The notes under the pieces: generated by a model
Database searches by the model: none
What the model saw: only the letters and a program-made list of their open reading frames with translations
What the model was told of the DNA's origin: nothing
Part shown: positions 38,801 through 50,800 of the stretch, piece by piece
How positions within the stretch are numbered: the first letter of the stretch is position 1
Layout: the number at the start of each line of letters is the position of its first letter
Assembly: GCA_009760885.1 (NCBI GenBank)
Contig: CM019704.1
Span: forward strand, 10,748,303-10,812,302
Direction of reading: 5' to 3'
DNA from: Achatina immaculata
Lineage: Eukaryota; Mollusca; Gastropoda; Stylommatophora; Achatinidae
DNA length: 64,000 nt
Translations under genes and position numbers: made by a program

Positions 38801-41800
38801 AAGAACAAATATATAGGAAGATATCTGTTTAAAAAATGTATAACACATAGGAAGTGATCTGCTGAATGATTAAATATATAAGAAGATATCTACTGAAGGA
38901 ACAAATACATGAGAAGATATCTGTTCAAAGAAGACATAATATACTTGAAGATATAGATTAAAAAAGCAGATATCAGTTTGAGCATAATCCAGCACACACA
39001 GAACCCATCTTGAAGCAAATATTCTATATTTTTTTCTCTCATTACTAAAAATCATGTGCACAGCACAGTAGCTCTCAATCCTTTTTCAATAGCCCTGAAG
39101 CCAGTGATAACTCACCAAGGCTGCCCACTAGCACACCCACCACCACTTGCAACTATGGGTAATTATTACATGAAAAACCTTCACACAATATTAGTATTCT
39201 ATATCTCTCTCTCTGAACCTTAAGTGCCCAGGGCACATGGGGCTTCCGCAAGGGTTTTCCACAAATGCCTGTCCTTCGCCTTTTTTTCTGCTCTTGCCCA
39301 GGTGAGCCCTCTATTGCTCAACATCCTTTCTGTTGTTCTTCTCTATGGCTCTTTTGGTCTACCCTTACTTCTGTTCCCCTGTGGTGTCCATCTTAGTGCT
39401 ATTTTTGGTAGTGAGCTGTCAGTCATTCGAAGCACATGTCCCAACCATCGCCAGCGTCTTTCCTCAATAATTGTTGTCAGTGGTTTCATCTGCATTTCTG
39501 CTAATAAGATGTTATTTCTTATGGTGTTTGGCCAAAATATTTTTCTAATTCTTTGTAAACATTTAGTCTGGAAAGAATTCAACTTGTTTTCTATGGTTTT
39601 GGTGATTTTCCAGCATTCACTTCCATAGAGTAGTACACTTAGAACATTACTCTTAAATATCCTGATTTTCATATTTATGCTTAGTTTTTTTTATTTCCAT
39701 ATATTCTGTAGCATTGCAAAAGCCTGGTTTGCTCTAGTAAGTCTGCTGTTGATGTCCTCTGTGCTGTCTCCATTTTCTACTACTCTGCTGCCAAGGTATA
39801 CAAATTCGTTGACCTCCTCCACTAACTTGTTATCTACTCTGAGTACATTTCTGCTGTTCACATTTTGCTTCATTAATTTTGTCTTTCCTACGTTGATCTT
39901 TAGTCCTAAGTTGTTTGCATTCTGAGTTAGCTTGTTTATTTTATCTTGCATATCTTTGTGACTGCTTGATAATAGACAAATGTCGTCCGCAAAGTCAAGG
40001 TCCTCCAGCACTGTGTCAAGGGTCCATTGTAATCCTCTGCGTTTGTCTGATGTTGCCTCCTTCATTAACCAGTCTACTGCCAAGATAAATAATGTTGGTG
40101 ATAGTACACATCCCTGTTTCACTCCTGTTTGTACCCTAAAGCTGCTGGAGGTATGTTCTCCACGGATCACTTTGCACTGAAAACCCTCGTATAGGGCTTT
40201 GATTACATTAACTATTTTATGGGGGAGGCCATGCCATCTTAGGATTTTCCACAGTGCATCTCTGTTGACACTGTCAAAGGCTTTCTCAAAATCTATGAAT
40301 AATGCATATGTTGTGCTATGCCACTCATTTGCCTGTTCTAATATTTGTCTAAGTACAAATATGTGGTCTATGCATGATCTTCCTTTCCTAAATCCTGCCT
40401 GCTCTTTCCAAAGTTTTTCCTCAAGTGTTGGTACAATTCTGTTGATGATTATTATGCAAAATACTTTACTGGTGAGTGGCAGTAGGGTAATGCCTCTCCA
40501 GTTCCCGTAATCTCGGAGGTCACCCTTCTTTGGTAGTTTTACTATAAGCCCAGTTTTCCACTCCTCTGGGGCTTTTTCTAGATCCCAAATTTGTTGTAAT
40601 ATCCGGCAAAGTTGTTTTGGTGTTTCTGTTTCTTCTGCTTTCAACATCTCAGCAGTCACTTCATCTTCACCTGGTGCCCTGTCTGATTTTAGCTTCTTTA
40701 TCGCCTCCTTTACTTCATTTATTGTTATTGGTCCTGTATTGATGTTTAGTTCCGTTTTTGCTTCAGGTATGTCTATTGTTTGTGCTGCTTGTGTTCTGTT
40801 TAGTAGGGTGTTAAAGTGTTCCCTCCATCTTTCAATTTTTTCTTTCTCCACTGACCAGTTGTCCATTTTGTGTTCTTACTGCACTTTCACATCTTGTGTT
40901 GAAGTTACCTGTCATCTGCTTTGTGATTTTATATATGGTTTTCATGTCATTTGTATATGCTGCTTTCTCTGCTGTTTCTGCTAAGTTGTCATAATATTGA
41001 CGTTTAACTTGACGGCATGATTCCTTCACTTCTTTGTCTTTTTGTGCATAATTACTTAAAACTCGTTCTTTAAGCCGTTGTGATTTGGTGTTCAGTAATT
41101 TTTTCTTGATTTCTTTTCTTTGCTCTATCTTTTCCCATGTGGTCTCGCTTATCCATTCCTCTTTTCTCCTTTTCCGATATCCCAGCACCTCTTTTGCTGT
41201 TTCCTGTAGAATTTTACTGAACTCTAATATGGACATTTCTGCTTCGTCTTGTAGGACACTGAAGCGGTTCTTAAGTACTATTGAGAATTCATTTCTTGTC
41301 TGCTGGTCTATCAGTTTTCTTGTATCAAAATGTATCTTTCTGTGTTCTCCGATTTTGGCTTTCCTTAATTTTAGTTTTATTTTTGCTACCAGAAGGTTGT
41401 GATCACTTCCTACATCTGCTCCTTTCCTTACTCGCACATCTTGTAGTGACAGTTTCCACTTGTTGTTTATTAGTATGTGATTGATTTGGTTTTCTGTGGT
41501 TTTATCTGGTGACCTCCAAGTCACCTTATGGATGTTTTTGTGTTGGAAAATTGTCCCTCCGATGGTCATCATGTTTTCTTCACAGAAACTGCACAGTCTT
41601 TCTCCATTTTCATTTATTTCTCCGATTCCTTCTCTTCCCATGATTCTTCTTCTATCTTCATTTCCTTCACCTACTTTTGCATTGAAGTCGCCCAAGATGA
41701 GTAGCATATCATGCTTGGGTATTGTTTCTACTGTTGCTTGGAGGCTGTTGTAAAAATCTTCTTTTAATTCCTCTTCAGCTGCTTCTGTTGGTGCATAACA

Positions 41801-44800
41801 AACTATAATAGACAGCTTCATGAATCTTGAGATGAACCGTGCATATAATAATCTCTTATTTATTGGGGTCCATTTCAGCAATGCTCTTGATGCTTCTTTT
41901 GTTATAATCAATGCTACTCCTCCTTCATGAAGATCTTCTTTACCTGACCATATTATTGTATCTTCTGTGTGCTGTGTTGTTAATTTCCTTCTGCCTTGTC
42001 CTGTCCATCTTGCTTCTTGTATTCCTAGTATGTCTAGTTTGTATCTGTGCATTTCCTTGATGGTTTGTGCTAGTTTTCCAGTCTGGTTTAGTGTTCGTAC
42101 ATTCCAGCTGCCTATTTGTATCTTGTGTTTAGGTTCCAGGAGGTCTGCAGTTGGGCTGGGGACTTCCAGTGGCTGGCTTTCATCCACAACCTTCATGGGC
42201 TCAGTTTCCTGATACGCATTTCTCCTTCCACCTGCATTTGTTTTTTCCCTTGCTTACGTTTCTGTAGCAGTCTGATAGTTTTTTTACCAGATAGGGTTGC
42301 TGGCCCTATGCTGAACCCTCCTTAGTCGCCTTTTACGATCATGCGTGGTAGGGTACGGTGGTCCTATTCTTTGCAGATCCCGGGTACCACACGGGGGAGT
42401 ATTCTATATAATCTAGACTTATTACATGGACCTACATAATCTAGACTTATTACATGGACCTCCATAATCTAGACATACTACAGACTTCCATAATTTAAAC
42501 TTACTACATGGACCTCCATGTTACCCTTTCAGGACCCCAAGTTAGAAATTAGTGCTACAGTGTGTTCTAGTGCTTCAGACTGGCATCTGATGTCACTGGC
42601 AAGGAGTTCAAGGTTGGACTTGTTATCCGAGTGCAAGAATAAAACCTGCTGGGGTTCGAACCCACGATCCTTTGCTTAATAAGCTGCATTTAAACACAAT
42701 TCTGGTCAGTTCAAACAACTAATCAAAGAAAGGCACCTAGTGAACAGACACAGGTTGGTGACTTGTCTGTTACGACAGCAAATGTGACATGAAAATGTAT
42801 GGAAGTGATATTTAGTCCTGGCTGTTAATGACATGAGAGCAGAGTTTGGAGATGAGAAGTGGTGTACTCACTTCTGTTTAAGATCAGCATATGGTATAGG
42901 TGATGCAGGAAGTCTTGAGGCACTACAGATCTGGATCACCAGTGGGTTCAGATCTTCCTTTTGGGCAGATGACAGTAAAGGAGAGCTGAGAGAAACTTCC
43001 AGGAAAACATCCTCAATGCCAGGGACTGAGCTATCTAAGCGGCTTACTTCAGCTGTCATGTCTGTGAAATTACAAAGTTACCATCAGAAATGATTCATAC
43101 ACTACAAATACAGGAAGCCACTGCTGTGACAGTGTGCTGAAAAAGTTGTGTCCCTTTTTTTTTTTAAACACATAATGGAAAAAAATCTTTATGCTCAAGG
43201 TACGAGCCTACATTATGGCAGATTTTTTTATAACTGGGACAAAAATGGATGGAAGTTTTGAAAATAAGCGTACTTTAAGAAGCGTAAAGTCCAATGTTCA
43301 AAATATTCATAAAAGTCAGATCATCACTCTCATCTGTTGTCAGTCAAAGCTCAACAGTCATGGTATTTAACTGTTTTTTTGGGGGGGGGGGGGGAATTTC
43401 ATAAAGTGGAATGAGATGGTTGTCACATTTAGAAAGCATAGTCTTATTCGCAGTATGACTTATACATTAGTTTAAACAGGAAAAGTTGTATATTGTATTT
43501 TTTATAATAAAACTAGTTTATTGGTATATAACACAAAAAAGAGCAATATACAGACACTGGATGTACAAGAAGAAAAAATGGAAAATTATGATGAAAAGTA
43601 TTCTCACTTACCTCTCAAGTTAATCCACTGTAGTGGGTCCAATATATCCACAATGAATAAAATTTTACACAAACACAATTTCCTCACAGAAAATATAAAC
43701 TAATTATTTATTTACAGTTAATTTACAGTCTACAATACACTAATAGCAACAAGTGGGTGGCAGCCTATAAGCTTAGAAAAAACTTTTTAAAAATTAAATT
43801 TTAACATAAAATGATTCTGAAAACAACCACGCAGCTGCCTCATGTAAACGGTTTCTGATACCGAAAGGAAGTAATACAACCGGTTTTGCCAGATTTTTCG
43901 TATAGTTTGCTTAAATTAAAAATTAGAGACCAATATTTCCCAACGCACTCAGAGTATGGCAGAGAAATCGTACAGACCTCATCCACACAAGGGAAATTGA
44001 ACAATACACAAAGAGTTAAACTTGACCAATGAAAGTACAGGAAACAGTGATCAAAACACATGGACATTTTCTTAACCCAAGACTCTCTCTCTCTGAACCT
44101 TAAGTGCCCAGGGCACATGGGGCTTCCGCAAGGGTTTTCCACAAATGCCTGTCCTTCGCCTTTTTTTTCTGCTCTTGCTCAGGTGAGCCCTCTATTGCTC
44201 AACATCCTTTCTGTTGTTCTTCTCCATGTCTCTTTTGGTCTACCCTTACTTCTGTTTCCCTGTGGTGTCCATCTTAGTGCTATTTTTGGTAGTGAGTTAT
44301 CAGTCATTCGGAACACATGTCCCAACCATCGCCTTTCCTCAATAATTGTTGTCAATGGCTTTATCTGCACTTCTGCCAATAAGATGTTATTTCTTATGGT
44401 GTTTGGCCAAAATATTTTTCTAATTCTTCGTAAACATTTAGTCTGGAAAGAATTCAACTTGTTTTCTATAGTTTTGGTGATTTTCCAGCATTCACTTCCA
44501 TAGAGTAGTACACTTAGAACATTACTCTTAAATATCCTGATTTTCATATTTATGCTTAGTTTTTTTTATTTCCATATATTCTGCAGCACTGCAAAAGCCT
44601 GGTTTGCTCTAGTAAGTCTGCTGTTGATGTCCTCTGTGCTGTCTCCATTTTCTACTACTCTGCTGCCAAGGTTTACAAATTCGTTGACCTCCTCCACTAA
44701 CTTGCTATCTACTCTGAGTACATTTCTGTTGTTCACATTTTGCTTCATTAACTTTGTCTTTCCTACGTTGATCTTTAGTCCTAAGCTGTTTGCATTCTGA

Positions 44801-47800
44801 GTTAGCTTGTTTATTTTATCTTGCATATCTTTGTGACTGCTTGATAAAAGACAAATGTCGTCCGCAAAGTCAAGGTCCTCCAGCACTGTGTCAAGGGTCC
44901 ATTGTAATCCTCTGCGTTTGTCTGATGTTGCCTCCTTCATTAACCAGTCTACTGCCAAGATAAATAATGTTGGTGATAGTACACATCCCTGCTTCACTCC
45001 TGTGTGTACCCTAAAGCTGCTGGAGGTATGTTCTTCACAGATCACTTTGCACTGAAAACCCTCGTATAGGGCTGTGATTACATTAACTATCTTAAGGGGG
45101 AGGCCATGCCATCTTAGGATTTTCCACAGTGCATCTCTGTTGAAACCCAAGACTGGAGTTGGAAAAATAGAAAATGTTGAAAACTACAAGCAGTTACTCT
45201 TTAGTGCAAATGATGTCATAAATTCCGTACAATCTAGAGCAGTATAATCTACAATAATGAATGCAGAAGTCCTGTTACATTTTACTCACCACCAAAGAGC
45301 AAAGCCATCCTTAATGGAACCATACAGATCCCAAACTTCCTGAGACTCTCTGAAACACCTCTAGATGTATCTGAAGCCTGTTTTTTTAGGTCTTTATCTT
45401 CTTTGCCCTTAGCTTTTTCTGTGTATAACAATAATAACAAAGTAATAACAATAAAATATTTTCAGGCACTCTTAAAATATGCCAGGAACTTATAGTTCTC
45501 AGTTTATAAACTTGTGGAAAGTTTTATAACAAATCTCAAATTCTAGTTTATTTTCAACACTGAAATTACATTTGAGAAAATGTAAAACACTGTGTGTGAT
45601 CATTCTCTGCCCTTATATCTCCAATAATGATTACTACTACTACTACATACTACTACTACTACTACATACTACTACATACTACTATTACATACTACTATTA
45701 TTACTACTACGAGTACTACTATTGTTATTATAATATGGTGAGCTTTATTTAACTCTTTCCACCCTGGAAAATAAAACGCGGACGTTACCGGTGTACGGGC
45801 GGACGTTATATTATCGAGAGGGTGTTGCAATAATTTCTGGGTCCCTCTCTAAAATTAATTTTAACAAACTAATTCAGGGTTCAACATAAGTGTAATATAT
45901 ATCAAAATAAGTAGAAATGAATGAGGATTTCATAAATGTAGTTATTTGTCAAAGAAAGAGAACTGTTGAGAAAAATTGAAAAGTTTGTGAGCAAAAAAAA
46001 AATAAATTATTTAGGACTGAGAAAAAAAAAGTATGTTCAACTTACCCTCAATCTGAATATATTCCAACTGAATATAAATCCAACTTTGGCACATTTTGTT
46101 GTGAAATCCAAATGAATCACATCTAATATACACTATATCTCTTTTCAGCCCAAAAAAGAATTATGACACACAAATAAAATTGTTTTCTACTTACCATTAC
46201 AGCTGTAAATATCCACTTGAAAAACACAATATGAAGATAAATGGAATTCCTCACATGAAGTGTAAAAACTACAGGTTCATCCACGTGAGAACTTGATTCA
46301 GTTATGGTCTTTCCGTTACCTATACACTCAAATAAACTAAAAGCTGCCTTTCCACTGTTTCTAACAGGCCTACCAATACCTGAATAACATGCATTTTTTG
46401 AGTCAGTCTTAAAAATATCACTAGAAAACACAAATTCTTGATAAGATTTAAATTCCTTTCAAACACGCCGTTAGTCCAGAAGTAAAGGAAGATTTTGGCA
46501 TGCACAGATAGTGGTTAACTAAAACGTTAATTTCACATGTGAACGAAACAAAACAGTGTCCCATAGGGTACTTTCGATTGTCGACGTAAACTGGACATGG
46601 TCCCGGCAGGGTCCAGACGGGTGGAAAGAGTTCAAGAAAAAAAAACTAAGACCTGACACCAAAATGTTTTAAATGAAGAGCTCTTGATATAACAAAAACA
46701 AATTGAAGCTTCAAGCAGTTACTCTTTAGTGCAAATGATGTCATAAATTCCGTACAATCTAGAGCAGTATAATCTACAATAATGAATGCAGAAGTCCTGT
46801 TACATTTTACTCACCACCAAAGAGCAAAGCCATCCTTAATGGAACCATACAGATCCCAAACTTCCTGAGACTCTCTGAAACACCTCTAGATGTATCTGAA
46901 GCCTGTTTTTTAGGTCTTTATCTTCTTTGCCCTTAGCTTTTTCTGTGTATAACAATAATAACAAAGTAATAACAATAAAATATTTTCAGGCACTCTTAAA
47001 ATATGCCAGGAACTTATAGTTCTCAGTTTATAAACTTGTGGAAAGTTTTATAACAAATCTCAAATTCTAGTTTATTTTCAACACTGAAATTACATTTGAG
47101 AAAATGTAAAACACTGTGTGTGATCATTCTCTGCCCTTATATCTCCAATAATGATTACTACTACTACTACATACTACTACTACTACTACATACTACTACA
47201 TACTACTATTACATACTACTATTATTACTACTACGAGTACTACTATTGTTATTATAATATGGTGAGCTTTATTTAACTCTTTCCACCCTGGAAAATAAAA
47301 CGCGGACGTTACCGGTGTACGGGCGGACGTTATATTATCGAGAGGGTGTTGCAATAATTTCTGGGTCCCTCTCTAAAATTAATTTTAACAAACTAATTCA
47401 GGGTTCAACATAAGTGTAATATATCAAAATAAGTAGAAATGAATGAGGATTTCATAAATGTAGTTATTTGTCAAAGAAAGAGAACTGTTGAGAAAAATTG
47501 AAAAGTTTGTGAGCAAAAAAAAAATAAATTATTTAGGACTGAGAAAAAAAAAGTATGTTCAACTTACCCTCAATCTGAATATATTCCAACTGAATATAAA
47601 TCCAACTTTGGCACATTTTGTTGTGAAATCCAAATGAATCACATCTAATATACACTATATCTCTTTTCAGCCCAAAAAAGAATTATGACACACAAATAAA
47701 ATTGTTTTCTACTTACCATTACAGCTGTAAATATCCACTTGAAAAACACAATATGAAGATAAATGGAATTCCTCACATGAAGTGTAAAAACTACAGGTTC

Positions 47801-50800
47801 ATCCACGTGAGAACTTGATTCAGTTATGGTCTTTCCGTTACCTATACACTCAAATAAACTAAAAGCTGCCTTTCCACTGTTTCTAACAGGCCTACCAATA
47901 CCTGAATAACATGCATTTTTTGAGTCAGTCTTAAAAATATCACTAGAAAACACAAATTCTTGATAAGATTTAAATTCCTTTCAAACACGCCGTTAGTCCA
48001 GAAGTAAAGGAAGATTTTGGCATGCACAGATAGTGGTTAACTAAAACGTTAATTTCACATGTGAACGAAACAAAACAGTGTCCCATAGGGTACTTTCGAT
48101 TGTCGACGTAAACTGGACATGGTCCCGGCAGGGTCCAGACGGGTGGAAAGAGTTCAAGAAAAAAAAACTAAGACCTGACACCAAAATGTTTTAAATGAAG
48201 AGCTCTTGATATAACAAAAACAAATTGAAGCTTCAAGCAGAAATCAAATAACAAGACCTCAGAGCCTGGCATTCATACACCAGCCTTATTCTACACATAT
48301 GACAAGTCTGATTGCTTAAAACTTCTGCCTGCAATCTTCAGGCAGCCATCTTTCAAATGACTAACAGTTATAAAAAGCACATTTCACTGGCAGCTTCTTT
48401 ACCTGGTTTGCCTTTCACAGGCTGGGAGGGTTTCTTGCCTTTTGTGAATAATGTATCATCAAGATGTTCAGCATCACTCAGTCCTACAGGAAATTCTAGT
48501 GACCTGTGTGACAAGAGACACCAGAAACATGAAGTGAATTACTTGTACACTTTTGATGAATGCTGGCAGCATTCTTACAATGTCTGTCTGTCTCACTGTT
48601 GACATGATTGTTACAACGTCTATCTGTCTCAATGTTGACATGATTGTTACAATGTCCTTCTGTCTCAATATTGACATAATTTTTACAATGTCCATCTGTC
48701 TCAGTGTTGACATATTTGTTATAATGTCCATATATCTCAATGTTGATATAATTATTACACTGTCCATCTATCTCAATGCTGACATGAATGTTACAATGTC
48801 CATCTATCTCCATGCTGACATGATTGTTACAATATTCATCTATCTCAACGTTACATGATTGTTAATACATCTACCTATTTAAGTGTTAATGAGACAACTG
48901 AGGCATAGCATATTTTACCTATGTCAATTCAAAATATCAATAATAGCCATTAATGCACATATTAACAAATGATGCCTGATTTATGTTACAATACAAAAAA
49001 TTTGATATCTATGACTTCCATGAACAGAATGAATGTTGACACTATCATTTTCTGATATCTATGACTTCCATGAACAGAATGAATGCTGACATCATCATTT
49101 TCTTATATCTATGACTTCTATGAACAGAATGAATGCTGACATCATCATTTTCTGACATCTATGACTTCTATGAACAGAATGAATGCTGACATCATCATTT
49201 TCTGACATCTACGACTTCCATGAACAGAATGAGTGTTGACACTATCATTTTCTGATATCTACGACTTCCATGAACAGAATGAATGTTGACACTATCATTT
49301 TCTGATATCTACGACTTCCATGAACAGAATGAATGTTGACACTATCATTTTCTGATATCTACGACTTCCATGAACAGAGAGAATGTTCACAAGACCATCC
49401 TACTGACATCTGTGGTTTCTAAAAACTGAATGATTGATGACATTATAATTTGTTGCTTCTAAAGACTAATATGTGTCAAAAAATGACATTTCCTCTCAAT
49501 AAGAAGTTGTCACAGGTTATATGATACAATATAACATACATTATTATTATAAAGTAAAAATCACAGGTTATATGCTACAATATAACATACATTATTATTA
49601 TAAAGTAAAAATCACAGGTTATATACTATAACATACATTATTACTATAAAGCAAAAATCACATGTTATAAGCTAAAATATACATTATTATTTAAAGTAAA
49701 AATCACAGGTTATATGCTACAATATAACATACATTATTATTATAAAGTAACATTACTGGTAAAATAAATGGGCAGAGAAGCACAGGTTGGCAGAAATTTA
49801 ACATAATAGAGAGAGTGGGATAGACTAAGCTGACAGAAAGCACCAGAGATGATTAACTATGATGAAACATGATCATTCTTACTACAGTTAAAGCCTCTAA
49901 TGATTATGATGACAGGAGAAAAGAGAATTGTGACAGCAAGGTCATCTAACAGGAGCTGGTCAAGATTCTCTGCCATCTATGACTTCTATGAACAGAATGA
50001 ATGCTGACATCATCATTTTCTGACATCTACGACTTCCATGAACAGAATGAGTGTTGACACTATCATTTTCTGATATCTACGACTTCCATGAACAGAATGA
50101 ATGTTGACACTATCATTTTCTGATATCTACGACTTCCATGAACAGAATGAATGTTGACACTATCATTTTCTGATATCTACGACTTCCATGAACAGAGAGA
50201 ATGTTCACAAGACCATCCTACTGACATCTGTGGTTTCTAAAAACTGAATGATTGATGACATTATAATTTGTTGCTTCTAAAGACTAATATGTGTCAAAAA
50301 ATGACATTTCCTCTCAATAAGAAGTTGTCACAGGTTATATGATACAATATAACATACATTATTATTATAAAGTAAAAATCACAGGTTATATGCTACAATA
50401 TAACATACATTATTATTATAAAGTAAAAATCACAGGTTATATACTATAACATACATTATTACTATAAAGCAAAAATCACATGTTATAAGCTAAAATATAC
50501 ATTATTATTATAAAGTAAAAATCACAGGTTATATGCTACAATATAACATACATTATTATTATAAAGTAACATTACTGGTAAAATAAATGGGCAGAGAAGC
50601 ACAGGTTGGCAGAAATTTAACATAATAGAGAGAGTGGGATAGACTAAGCTGACAGAAAGCACCAGAGATGATTAACTATGATGAAACATGATCATTCTTA
50701 CTACAGTTAAAGCCTCTAATGATTATGATGACAGGAGAAAAGAGAATTGTGACAGCAAGGTCATCTAAGCTGAGTAACAGGAGCTGGTCAAGATTCTCTG

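Larger units (their letters stand above)
39205..42397 (-). mobile_element. near full-length APE-type LINE with 12-bp target-site duplication
   Basis: Flanked by AGTATTCTATAT at 39193-39204 and 42398-42409. It starts (minus strand) with CCCCCGTGTGGTACCCGGGA and ends with a short (GA)n tail next to the low-side duplication. It encodes endonuclease, RT and a C-terminal domain in frames broken near 40850 and 39690. Inserted in the intron between exons 7 and 8, same strand as the gene. Clade uncertain: RTE or a close relative. Confidence 0.9.
45187..48240. repeat. 1.52-kb tandem duplication containing exon 6
   Basis: 45187-46711 and 46712-48233 are near-identical; CAAGCAG recurs at 45187, 46712 and 48234. 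Each unit holds exon 6, a TAC microsatellite (45629-45720 in the first) and a TIR element. Small indels: one T in the exon run, an AT pair near 45900/47422. Confidence 0.94.

Noticed and set aside
46123..46505. 102- and 61-codon open frames in the TIR element (and copies at 47645-48027)
   Set aside because: They overlap each other, have no recognised domain and no start context. Possibly transposase remains, but not supportable.
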